Origin: Treponema putidum
GTDB taxonomy: Bacteria; Spirochaetota; Spirochaetia; Treponematales; Treponemataceae
Reading direction: 5' to 3'
Length of the DNA stretch: 64,000 nucleotides
NCBI RefSeq assembly: GCF_000755145.1
Contig: NZ_CP009228.1
Coordinates: forward strand, 2,465,694-2,529,693
How positions within the stretch are numbered: the stretch's first letter is position 1; each line of letters starts with the position of its first letter. This document shows positions 8,992 to 17,075 of this stretch, piece by piece. The notes under the pieces were generated by a model. That model worked only from the letters and a program-made list of their open reading frames with translations, was not told the origin of the DNA and searched no databases. The position numbers and the translations under genes were made by a program.

Positions 8992-9618
8992 TTACGGGAA
9001 TGTTACGGGTTTATTTGCCATTTTACGCTGAATCTCCGCAGCCCTGGAAGCAGGCATCAAAGAAAACCAATAGGCAACCGAAGAGTTTTTACCTTCTTCT
9101 TCAGCTATTTTTTCTACAGCCCTCAGCACATCAATTATATCCTGATCATCCATAGCTATAAGATTTGAAACGGCTTTTTCAGGGGGCATACCGTTGATAT
9201 ATCTTGCGATTTGGATTATGTTCGCCTCACGTGCATCCCTTTCCACCATCAAAAGATTAAAGTTCTTTTCTTTTTCTTCTATAGCATTACGCCGGTCATC
9301 AAGCTCTTCTGCAATCTGCTTATTTTCATTTTCCTGTGTTTGAACATCTTCTTCACGCTTATCCAATTCTTGGGAACGCACTTCAAGAGCCAGCAAACGC
9401 TTTTCATAGCGGTCATTTTCCAAGTTGGCCATATCATCATCATCTACCGGAGCAATGCCCTCAGCAGTTTTTAAGCCGAAAAGGGAGTAAATAGGAGAAA
9501 ACAAGCTCCTTGAGCTTATTAGGCCTAAGTAATCAAACCACAATAAGCCTCCGAAAACAAGTAAAATAATCAATATTAAAAGAACAATTATCCGTCCTAT
9601 AGTTCCGCTTCTTCTCAA
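8992..9618 (-). CDS. FlbB/MotE-like single-pass coiled-coil protein, probable periplasmic flagellar component
   Basis: A 208-residue protein with a basic start, one membrane segment (about residues 9-30), a long charged coiled coil (about 65-125), and a C-terminal helical module. The module contains INGMPPEKAVSNLIAMDD and SLMPASRAAEIQRKM, which resembles the MotE/MgtE-N-like repeat of the spirochaete flagellar protein FlbB. The start is TTG at 9618, eight bases after GGGAGG. Its leader carries a copy of the modular hairpin element (9635-9720). The FlbB assignment is from pattern only; another collar-type or MotE-like protein is possible. Confidence 0.6.
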   Translation of the reverse strand: MRRSGTIGRIIVLLILIILLVFGGLLWFDYLGLISSRSLFSPIYSLFGLKTAEGIAPVDDDDMANLENDRYEKRLLALEVRSQELDKREEDVQTQENENKQIAEELDDRRNAIEEKEKNFNLLMVERDAREANIIQIARYINGMPPEKAVSNLIAMDDQDIIDVLRAVEKIAEEEGKNSSVAYWFSLMPASRAAEIQRKMANKPVTFP

Positions 9619-9634
9619 AATTTCTACCTCCCAT

Positions 9635-9720
9635 AAAAACGATGTTTTGTGCTAAGCACAAAACTCGGTAGATAAACAGCAAGGCAGAATTCCTGCCGAA
9701 CTGTTTATCACTCCTCCTAT
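9635..9720 (-). repeat. modular hairpin element, copy A (short form)
   Basis: Read on the minus strand: AGGAGG, then stem 1 (GATAAACAG...CTGTTTATC, 9671-9709, with inner GGCAG/CTGCC), then stem 2 (CGAGTTTTGTGC...GCACAAAACATCG, 9640-9667), then TTTTTATGGGAGG, which is the ribosome-binding site of the FlbB-like gene. Stem 3 and the A/T-rich terminal stem of the other copies are absent, as if deleted between stem 2 and the 3' end. Confidence 0.85.
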
Positions 9721-9747
9721 ACAATATCGGAAAAACTTTTTTTAAGG

Positions 9748-10811
9748 TTAATGCTTATATAGGTATTGAAAGTATTCCATATCCGTTGAAAGTATTTTTT
9801 CGGTCTCAGGCAAGGAATTTCTATAAATCTCCATGCTCTTCCAAAAACTGTAAAATTCAGGGGACTTGCCGTAGCTTTCGGCATAGATTGCAACTGCCCT
9901 TGCATCCGCATCGCCTTTTATTCTTTCGGCCTCGGCATAGGCCTGCGATAAAATAGTCCGCTTTTCGTTTTCCAATTCTCCGAGTATTTTAAGCTTTTCA
10001 CCGTCGCCTGTAGACCTAAATGTTCCGGCAATCTGATTTCTTTCTTTTATCATGCGGCTGAATACGGAATTTTCAAGCTCATCCGAATACTTAATTCCTT
10101 TAAAAATTATGTCAACCACCTCCAAGCCGAATTCTCCCAACTGGCTATTGGCCTTTGCCAGAATTTCATCAGCCAGAGTTTCCCTGCCCTTTTTTATCAC
10201 AGGAAAGTTTACTTTTTCCGTTTTTAAGGAACCGAGGTCAACTTCTGCATTCTCAAGGTTAAACTCTTCAGTAGTTTTACTTTCATTTATAATATTTGAG
10301 CTTCGTACAACATCGGCAAGACTGTTTACCGAAATAATATCTCTAACCGACGAATCTACAATATCCGAAAGACGGGAATAAGCGCTATCATAGGTTGTTA
10401 GGGATTCATAAAACTTTTTTACGTCAACTATACGCCATCGGCTGGTGGTATCTACTTTAAGATACTGTTTTTCTAGGGTAAGAATCTTTTGGGGATCGCC
10501 GTCCAGACGCAGAAGTTTTGAAGTATATTTGTTTACGGTATGAATCAAGGGCATCTTAAAATGAAGACCTGCTTCTTTTTCGGTTTTTACTACAGCTCCG
10601 AACTTTGTTATGATAGCGACATTGCCCTCATTTAAAATATAAAAAGGTTTTAAGAAAAAAAACAAAACGACAAGTATAACTACAAAGAAAAACCAGCCGA
10701 AACTTTTTTTGTCTTTTGTGTTTTTTCCGGTTTTATCTTATTTTTTGACGAAGGCTGTTCAAATTTTACATCTTCATTGTTTCCGTTTTCGGTATTTTCA
10801 TAGTTTTCCAT
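9748..10811 (-). CDS. hflC: HflC, SPFH/prohibitin-family modulator of FtsH; frame broken by one base
   Basis: HflC with HflK forms a membrane SPFH complex that modulates FtsH proteolysis. The signature KPFYILNEGNVAIITKFGAV leads into a band-7 domain and a C-terminal coiled coil (LGELENEKRTILSQAYAEAERIKG). The long frame begins at 10665, inside the membrane anchor. One extra T in the run at 10704-10710 joins it to ATG 10811, five bases from the hflK stop. That gives a 354-residue protein with a charged 36-residue cytoplasmic leader and a membrane segment (about 38-55). The frame break is probably a sequencing error. Confidence 0.9.
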
Positions 10812-10815
10812 AAAA

Positions 10816-11772
10816 TCAGTTGCCTCCCTTATTTAATTCTTTTAAAGGTAAAAAGTTTTTTAAGTTTTTGTCTATTAGAGTAATATTTTCATTATTTTTA
10901 AAAATAGAATCAAGAGTTTCAAGGTAGAGTCTTCTCCTCGTAATATCGGGAGCCTTTACATATTCCGAATAAACGGCGTTAAAACGGGCAACATCTCCGT
11001 TTGCCTTGTTTATTCTTTCGGAAGCATAGCCTCTAGCTTCTTCAATCATTTTTTGAGCCTCACCCTTTGCCTTAGGAATCTCTTTATTGTAGGCTTCCTT
11101 TCCCTCGTTTATGAGCCTGTTCATATCTTGAATCGCTATATTGACGTCCTCAAAGGCAGCTTGAACTTCATGAGGCGGAACAATATTTTGTAATTGCACC
11201 GATGAAACGGAAATTCCAATGCCGATCTGCTTATATTTTTCGTTCATTTTTTCTTGCGCTAAAACTGCAATGCTGTCACGATCCAAGCTGATTATGTCCA
11301 TTATAGCCCTGTCGCCTACCAGGCTGTTGACAACGGATTTTGAAATATCTCTGACGGTTTTATTTCTTTGATCTTCTTCAACATTAAAAAGCCAAGCCTT
11401 AGGATCCACTATTTTATACTGAATAACCCATTCAACATTTATGATGTTCAGGTCTCCTGTGAGCATTGAAGATTCACTTAAAATGGAATTTTGGTACTCG
11501 CTTCTTTCACTCGATCTTGCAGTTCGGAAGCCGAATTCTTCTTTTTGAACGGTCTTAACCGGAACCTTATAAACCTGATCTACAAATGGAATTACAAAGT
11601 TAAGTCCCGGTGAAAGGGTCTTTGTATATTTACCGAAACGGGTGACAATTCCGTTATCCGTTGTAGGAATAACCTTTATTCCCGAAAAAGCTATAAGAGC
11701 AATTACGACAAGTATTATCACCGTGCGTAAAACTCCTAACATCTTTGAAGGATCAACCTTTTTTTGCTTCAT
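10816..11772 (-). CDS. hflK: HflK, SPFH/prohibitin-family modulator of FtsH
   Basis: A membrane segment near the N-terminus (VIILVVIALIAFSGI) is followed by PTTDNGIVTRFGKYTKTLSPGL. The SPFH domain contains INVEWVIQYKIVDPKAWLFN, and a C-terminal coiled coil contains RGYASERINKANGDVARF. I prefer the ATG at 11772 (GGAGG five bases upstream) over the ATG at 11784, which contributes that ribosome-binding site as its own second codon region. The product is 318 residues. It lies between nrdD and hflC and is probably cotranscribed with both. Confidence 0.92.
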   Translation of the reverse strand: MKQKKVDPSKMLGVLRTVIILVVIALIAFSGIKVIPTTDNGIVTRFGKYTKTLSPGLNFVIPFVDQVYKVPVKTVQKEEFGFRTARSSERSEYQNSILSESSMLTGDLNIINVEWVIQYKIVDPKAWLFNVEEDQRNKTVRDISKSVVNSLVGDRAIMDIISLDRDSIAVLAQEKMNEKYKQIGIGISVSSVQLQNIVPPHEVQAAFEDVNIAIQDMNRLINEGKEAYNKEIPKAKGEAQKMIEEARGYASERINKANGDVARFNAVYSEYVKAPDITRRRLYLETLDSIFKNNENITLIDKNLKNFLPLKELNKGGN

Positions 11773-11820
11773 TTTTTCCTCCATGAAGAATTTATTTTTT
11801 TAACATTCTTTCTAAAAACA

Positions 11821-13947
11821 TTAAATTTTAGAAGAAACACTCAAGACCTCGGCCCTTTCTTTTTCAAGCTCGGCCAGTTTTAGTTCAAGTTTTGCCTGTT
11901 TTTCACGCTTACAATAAGGGCACTCAAAATGCTCGCCCTCAAGATAGCCGTGAACAGGACATATCGAAAATGTCGGCGAAATTGAAAAATAGGGAATACG
12001 GTAATTGTTTGCAACAGCCTTTACCAAATCCCTACAAGATTCCCAATCCTTGATAGCCTCGCCCAAGAATATGTGAAAAACCGTGCCTCCCGTATACTTA
12101 CGCTGTAAACTTTCTTGATGATCCAAGGCTTCAAAAACATCGGTAGTATAGGCAACGGGAAGCTGGCTTGAGTTGGTGTAATAGGGCTCGGCATCTCCCG
12201 AACTTATTATATCGGGGAACTGATTTTTATCGTGGCGAGCCAGTCTGTAAGAAGTACTTTCAGCCGGAGTTGCTTCAAGATTGAATAAGCTGCCGGTTTC
12301 TTCTTGGAAGTCGGCAAGACGGTTTCTCATATAGGTTAAGACCTTTTCTGCAAAGGCCTTTCCCCTAGGGCTTACAATATCCTCTCCTAAAAAGTTTAGG
12401 CAGGACTCGTTCATGCCGCAAATTCCTATAGTCGAAAAGTGATTATTTAAATGATGTAAATACCTTTTTGTATACGGAAAAAGACCGCCTTCCAAGAGTT
12501 TTTCGATTACCTTCCTCTTCATCTCAAGACTTTGCTTTGCTATGTCCATAAGATAGTCCAAGCGATCAAAGTAGTCCTTTTCGGTTTTTGATAGGTAGCC
12601 GATTTGAGGCATGTTTATCGTAACTACCCCTATGGAGCCCGTAAACTCATCAGAGCCGAAAAGACCGCCTCCCCTTTTACGCAATTCCCTTTTATCTAGT
12701 TGAAGACGGCAACACATGGAGCGCACATCCCCGGGATTTAGGTCGGAATTTATAAAGTTTTGAAAATAAGGCGTACCGTATCGGGCTGTCATCTCAAAAA
12801 GAAGTTTTGCATTCGGACTTGACCAGTCAAAATCGGAGGTTATATTGTAAGTGGGAATTGGATATTGGAAACCTCGTCCTGCGGCATCTCCTTCAAGCAT
12901 AAGTTCAATAAAGAGTTTATTTATCATATCCATTTCTTTTTGGCAGTCGCCGTATGTAAAATCCTGTGCTTCGCCCCCGACAACAGCCTTTTGGTTTGCA
13001 AGGTCGGGCGGGCATACCCAGTCCAAGGTTATATTTGTAAAGGGAGCCTGAGAACCCCATCGGCTGGGAGTATTTACTCCGTAAACGAAGCTTTGAAGGC
13101 ACTGTTTTACATTGGCTTCACTCATCTTATCCTTTTTTACAAAGGGAGCCAAATATGTATCAAAAGAGCTGAAGGCTTGAGCTCCCGCCCACTCGTTCTG
13201 CATAATGCCTAAAAAGTTGACTATCTGCTGAATAAGAGTCGATAAATGCTTGGGAGGCTTTGAAGTAATCTTATCAGGAACTCCGCCCAAACCTTCGTGA
13301 ATAAGCTGTCTAAGGGACCAGCCTGCACAATAACCTGAAAACATTGAAAGGTCATGAATATGAAAGGCTGCCGTTATATGGGCTTCGGCAATAGCCGGTG
13401 TATAAATATTTTTAAGCCAATAGTTTGCCGTAATAGTACCGGAGTTATGAAGAATAAGGCCGCCTAAAGAAAAGTTTACATTGGCATTTTCTTTTACGCG
13501 CCAGTCGGATTGGCTTAAATAGCCGTCCATGGTGCTGTTTATATTCAGCATGAGGCTTTCCGCATCGCGCACGGCCTCCCTCTTTGCCCTGTAAAGGATA
13601 TAGGCCTTTGCAAGACGGGCTTCTTGCTGTTCAATTAAAACAAGCTCTACCACATCTTGAATCTCTTCTATTGCCGGAATTGAATGGGCATAACGCGATG
13701 CCATAACCGATTTTAACTTTTCTTCAACTTTATCGGTCAAAAATGCAGCTTTTTCATCATTCGGACAGCCTTCAACTGCGGTGATAGCCTTATTGATAGC
13801 TTTTTCTATTTTTTTGCGGTTATAAGCCTCAATTTCTCCTGAACGTTTTACCACCGAGCGCAAAATTTCAGGCTTTGCCTTCTCCATAGTCCCTAAAAAG
13901 GACTTCCATTCAGGAAAAACCGTTTGATTTGTACTTTTTTCCTCCAT
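11821..13947 (-). CDS. nrdD: anaerobic ribonucleoside-triphosphate reductase NrdD, without glycyl-radical tail
   Basis: Class III reductase by sequence. It has an N-terminal ATP-cone (about residues 33-125), the substrate-site cysteines (GYCAGWSL near 206, GICGMNESCLN near 509), MCCRLQLD, and a C-terminal CPVHGYLEGEHFECPYC zinc-type motif. Normal NrdD proteins continue for a few dozen residues with an R-V-x-G-Y glycyl-radical motif. Here the chain ends in a charged helix (KREKQAKLELKLAELEKERA) and stops; no frame at 11785-11930 supplies the motif. It follows nrdR by 33 bases. No nrdG activase is visible nearby. The radical may be supplied in trans, or this may be a paralogue with another role. 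Confidence 0.88.
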   Translation of the reverse strand: MEEKSTNQTVFPEWKSFLGTMEKAKPEILRSVVKRSGEIEAYNRKKIEKAINKAITAVEGCPNDEKAAFLTDKVEEKLKSVMASRYAHSIPAIEEIQDVVELVLIEQQEARLAKAYILYRAKREAVRDAESLMLNINSTMDGYLSQSDWRVKENANVNFSLGGLILHNSGTITANYWLKNIYTPAIAEAHITAAFHIHDLSMFSGYCAGWSLRQLIHEGLGGVPDKITSKPPKHLSTLIQQIVNFLGIMQNEWAGAQAFSSFDTYLAPFVKKDKMSEANVKQCLQSFVYGVNTPSRWGSQAPFTNITLDWVCPPDLANQKAVVGGEAQDFTYGDCQKEMDMINKLFIELMLEGDAAGRGFQYPIPTYNITSDFDWSSPNAKLLFEMTARYGTPYFQNFINSDLNPGDVRSMCCRLQLDKRELRKRGGGLFGSDEFTGSIGVVTINMPQIGYLSKTEKDYFDRLDYLMDIAKQSLEMKRKVIEKLLEGGLFPYTKRYLHHLNNHFSTIGICGMNESCLNFLGEDIVSPRGKAFAEKVLTYMRNRLADFQEETGSLFNLEATPAESTSYRLARHDKNQFPDIISSGDAEPYYTNSSQLPVAYTTDVFEALDHQESLQRKYTGGTVFHIFLGEAIKDWESCRDLVKAVANNYRIPYFSISPTFSICPVHGYLEGEHFECPYCKREKQAKLELKLAELEKERAEVLSVSSKI

Positions 13948-13980
13948 AACTTTTAATACCTCCCAATTTATTTACATCAT

Positions 13981-14436
13981 TTATTTTCTGACTTTTTTTA
14001 CCTCGTTTACAAATTCATCCAAGTTGCTGAATTGCTTATAAACGGATGCAAAGCGGATATATGCTACTTTATCTACGGAATATAAATGAGACAGAACCAT
14101 TTCGCCCAAAGCGGTAGTTTCTATTTCTTTGTTAAGACCTGAATTTAAAATTGCCTGATCTTCGATTTCGCTTACGATGTTTTCAATTTCATTTGAAGAG
14201 ATAGGCCTCTTTTCAAGGGCGCGCTCAATACCTTTTTCAAGTTTTTTTCGGTCAAAGGGTTCTCTTCGGCCGTCTTTTTTGATAACCATAAAAGGTTTTT
14301 CTTCAATGTGTTCATAACTTGTAAAGCGGTAACCGCAAGAAATACACTCCCGTCTCCTCCGTATACAGTCACCTTGAGCCAGAGTTCTTGATTCCATAAC
14401 CTTATCATCGCAGCTTCCGCAATGCGGACATCTCAT
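13981..14436 (-). CDS. nrdR: transcriptional repressor NrdR
   Basis: NrdR is the zinc-ribbon/ATP-cone repressor that senses dATP and represses ribonucleotide reductase genes. The zinc ribbon (MRCPHCG...CISCGYRFT, residues 1-40) and the ATP-cone (VIKKDGRREPFDRKKLEKGI, from about residue 49) are complete. Length (151 aa) is standard. A NrdR-type palindrome sits between the -35 and -10 of its own promoter, so it should regulate itself and nrdD. A seven-base-pair hairpin (14449-14455 with 14463-14469) lies just upstream of the start codon. Confidence 0.96.
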   Translation of the reverse strand: MRCPHCGSCDDKVMESRTLAQGDCIRRRRECISCGYRFTSYEHIEEKPFMVIKKDGRREPFDRKKLEKGIERALEKRPISSNEIENIVSEIEDQAILNSGLNKEIETTALGEMVLSHLYSVDKVAYIRFASVYKQFSNLDEFVNEVKKVRK

Positions 14437-14497
14437 ATTTAAATTACCGGATGCCTCAGAACGGCACCCTTCCCTCCCAAAAATAGCGTATCTGAAT

Positions 14498-14535
14498 ACA
14501 CGATATAGAATATCACACTATATATAGCGTGTCAA
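14498..14535 (-). promoter_or_regulatory. nrdR-nrdD promoter with NrdR box in the spacer
   Basis: On the minus strand TTGACA (14530-14535) and TATTCT (14507-14512) are 17 bases apart. The palindrome ACACGCTATATATAGTGT (14515-14532) matches the NrdR box consensus and overlaps the -35 and the spacer. A weaker second half-like box lies at 14498-14513. Binding here would block polymerase. Confidence 0.82.
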
Positions 14536-14543
14536 TAGCCAAA

Positions 14544-14573
14544 CGGTGTCATACGGTGTAAAACAGTGTCAAA
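14544..14573 (-). repeat. three 10-base direct repeats upstream of the nrdR promoter
   Basis: Plus-strand units are cggtgtcata, cggtgtaaaa and cagtgtcaaa, exactly 10 bases apart and so on one helix face. They end nine bases before the -35 element. Each contains GTGT, the outer half of the NrdR box. A role in regulator binding is inference. Confidence 0.6.
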
Positions 14574-14581
14574 ACGTTAAA

Positions 14582-16345
14582 TTATTTTTCTCCTAAAAGC
14601 TGCTTTATCTCGAAAATTTCAGAGGACATAGCAGATCGCTGCATTGATTGGTACTTTTTAGGAACCATCTCTTTGCTGGTACATTCTATTGCAGCAACAA
14701 GGTTTTGCAGTTCTATCTCATAAGGATAAGAAGGCGGAATAAAGTCGGCTATAGTTTCTTCCAAGTCCTTTTGTATTATCATTGCTCTGCCTTCTACAGT
14801 TGCGTTCATCTTTGCACGTACAAGCATGGCTTCTATATCCGCACCGGATACATCGAATTTAATCTTTTTTATTATCGAATTTAAATTTACATCATGAAGC
14901 TTGATGCGGAGCTTTCTTTGGAGGGTTTCAAAAAGATCAAGTCTTTCGGCATCGGTTTCGGGATAAAAAAGGGCTAAATGTTCTTCGGCCCTGCCCTGTC
15001 TTTTTAAGTCGACGGGAATCAAATCGGGCCGACAGGTAATCAAAAACCAGATTATCTTTCCTCTGTAAGCGGTATTTCCCATAAAATTTGCTATTTGAGC
15101 AAAAACCCGTCCCGAAGTACCGGATATATCGTTCGCGGTGCGGTTTCCGAGTACTACATCGGCCTCATCTATCATTACCGCCACAGGAGACATAGCCCTC
15201 AAAATATTCAGAACCTTTTCAAGATTCGATTCGGTTGCCCCCTGCCATTGAGAGCGGAAATTGCGTAAACGCACCATAGGAATACCTATTTCGCCCGCAA
15301 AGGCTGACACTATAAAGGTTTTTCCTGTACCGATGGGGCCGGAAATAAGATAGCCCATAGGAAGAACGTCAGTCCGAGCGGCCTTTAAAGCCTTCGCCGC
15401 AATTTTAAAACGCTTTTTTACAAAATCATGGCCTGAAACGAGGGAGAGGTCATAATCCGTATCTATAAATTCCAAAAGTCCGCCGGCCTCATTTTCGATA
15501 ATTTCCCTTTTTTTTGTTGCCAAATAATCCAAACTTATAGGCTTGTCATCCTGATAAGACTCTCCCACAAGCTGATAGAGGTTTAATAGGTTTAAGCCGG
15601 AGGTTAAAGCTCCCATTTTTTCAGAGCTTAAGCCCCTTTCCGTTAAAAGAATTTCCTCGTTGCGTCTTAAATGTTCTAAAAAATTAACCCTTACGGCTGC
15701 ATCCGGCAAGGGAATACGCACCTTTATTGTAGAAGGAGAGGCAGTGAGGCGTGGATTTAGATCTGTAAGGTTTTCGGTAAGCATTATTACGGAAATATCT
15801 TCCCTAGTAAAAGAGGGCTCATGGGACCATCTGTTTAAGGTAACAAGGCAGTATCGGTCTATTTCATCCAAATTTCCGATCTCATCGGCAGGAATTATGG
15901 TTTCGGCATAATCTATTATAAGAACAATCCTCAAATTCTTGCCGAAATTTAAAACAAAATACCTTTCGAGATAAGAAAAGGCCTCTTCAGGGTCGCGGGA
16001 CAAAAAGTTTTCGGGAGGCACATCAGGATAAGTCATATGCATTGTTTCAAGATAAGATTTTTCCATATCGGAAGTACAAAAAGAAATGCCTCCCGACTTA
16101 TCGTAATACACTATTATATCTTGATTGCCAAATAAAACTTCTGAAATATAGTCTCTTATTTTTACAAACAAAAAATTATGCCCGTATTCGGTTATTTGAT
16201 GGGGCAAAAAATCTCTTATATTTCCATGAACAAAATAAAGGTTTGCCGTTTTTGAACAATATTTTCTTGAAAGCTCTTGTGCCCATTCCGGTAAAATATC
16301 GATATAGGCACTATTTTCTTTAATCAGCTGTTTTCCTGCTGCCAT
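14582..16345 (-). CDS. AAA+ family ATPase (CDC48/FtsH-type core)
   Basis: A 587-residue soluble protein. The C-terminal half holds a classical AAA module: Walker A GPIGTGKTF near residue 337, Walker B VMIDEADVV near 392, a sensor-1-like ITCRPDLIPVDLKRQGRAEEH with an arginine finger candidate, and an alpha-helical lid. The N-terminal half looks like a degenerate ATPase-like domain (VHGNIRDF, VLIIDYAETI) without a P-loop. I chose the ATG at 16345, which has GGAGG upstream, over upstream codons that fall in a hydrophobic non-conserved stretch. Its substrate is unknown. Confidence 0.8.
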   Translation of the reverse strand: MAAGKQLIKENSAYIDILPEWAQELSRKYCSKTANLYFVHGNIRDFLPHQITEYGHNFLFVKIRDYISEVLFGNQDIIVYYDKSGGISFCTSDMEKSYLETMHMTYPDVPPENFLSRDPEEAFSYLERYFVLNFGKNLRIVLIIDYAETIIPADEIGNLDEIDRYCLVTLNRWSHEPSFTREDISVIMLTENLTDLNPRLTASPSTIKVRIPLPDAAVRVNFLEHLRRNEEILLTERGLSSEKMGALTSGLNLLNLYQLVGESYQDDKPISLDYLATKKREIIENEAGGLLEFIDTDYDLSLVSGHDFVKKRFKIAAKALKAARTDVLPMGYLISGPIGTGKTFIVSAFAGEIGIPMVRLRNFRSQWQGATESNLEKVLNILRAMSPVAVMIDEADVVLGNRTANDISGTSGRVFAQIANFMGNTAYRGKIIWFLITCRPDLIPVDLKRQGRAEEHLALFYPETDAERLDLFETLQRKLRIKLHDVNLNSIIKKIKFDVSGADIEAMLVRAKMNATVEGRAMIIQKDLEETIADFIPPSYPYEIELQNLVAAIECTSKEMVPKKYQSMQRSAMSSEIFEIKQLLGEK

Positions 16346-16407
16346 AATCCCTCCCGCCTTATAAGTTACCATACAACAAAAAAAATAAAATTTCAAGAAG
16401 AAAGCAT

Positions 16408-16449
16408 AAAAAAGCCCCGCTCGGATGCGGAGTATCCAAACGGGGCTTT
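16408..16449 (-). terminator. intrinsic terminator-like hairpin in the leader of the AAA+ gene
   Basis: A perfect nine-base stem (AAAGCCCCG at 16411-16419 with CGGGGCTTT at 16441-16449) has a 21-base loop. On the minus strand it is followed by six T (16408-16413). No annotated gene ends here, so it lies upstream of the AAA+ start in the same sense. It could be an attenuator or the end of a short RNA. Confidence 0.55.
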
Positions 16450-16629
16450 AATGTTAACAAGGTTTTTAGCGTTTTGTCAAAATTTTATTGCATAATTTTT
16501 TAACAAATCCCGCCTAAATTTATACGAGATTCAATTTTCCAATTTTTTTATTATTTTGATTGTTTTTTTTTATTGTTTGTGATATACTTGTGTATAAATA
16601 AAGAACTGTAATAAATATAGGGAGGCGGT

Positions 16630-17070
16630 ATGAAAAAAATATCTTCAATTCTTGTATGTTTAGCTGTCGGGGCAATTCTTTTTGCTCAGTCGGCAGAAAA
16701 GATGGATGAAATTTTAGCTTCAAATGCCCTAACAATGGGGCAGGCCTGTTATCTTGTAGGTACATCTATCGGGAAAGTCGATGATAAGGAATCCTATGAA
16801 ACGGCCTTTAACAAATTTAAAGAACTTAAAATGTTTAAAGACAAAAAATATGATGAGCCCATAAGGTTTGATGAGTTTTCTAACTTGGCCTTGCAGTATT
16901 CTTCTATAAAGCATGGGCTGTGGTATGGAATTACAAAAAATCCGCATTATGCTTTTAGACAGCTTAAAATAATGAAGATAATCCCTCATAAAACAGTTCC
17001 GTCTTCACATATTAAGCCTTTTACAGCAATTAACCTATTAGCAAAAATAATGCCTAGCGAGGATAAGTAA
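16630..17070 (+). CDS. small exported protein of unknown function
   Basis: A 146-residue protein with a clear signal peptide (residues 1-19, cleavage after LFA) and a good GGGAGG ribosome-binding site. The mature part is helical and basic at the C-terminus. It begins with a segment (NALTMGQACYLVGTSIG, then AFNKFKELKMF) that loosely recalls SLH-like helical repeats, but I would not assign it. It ends six bases before the next exported protein, so the two are probably cotranscribed and the products may act together in the periplasm or outer membrane. Confidence 0.65.
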   Translation: MKKISSILVCLAVGAILFAQSAEKMDEILASNALTMGQACYLVGTSIGKVDDKESYETAFNKFKELKMFKDKKYDEPIRFDEFSNLALQYSSIKHGLWYGITKNPHYAFRQLKIMKIIPHKTVPSSHIKPFTAINLLAKIMPSEDK

Positions 17071-17075
17071 GGGGG

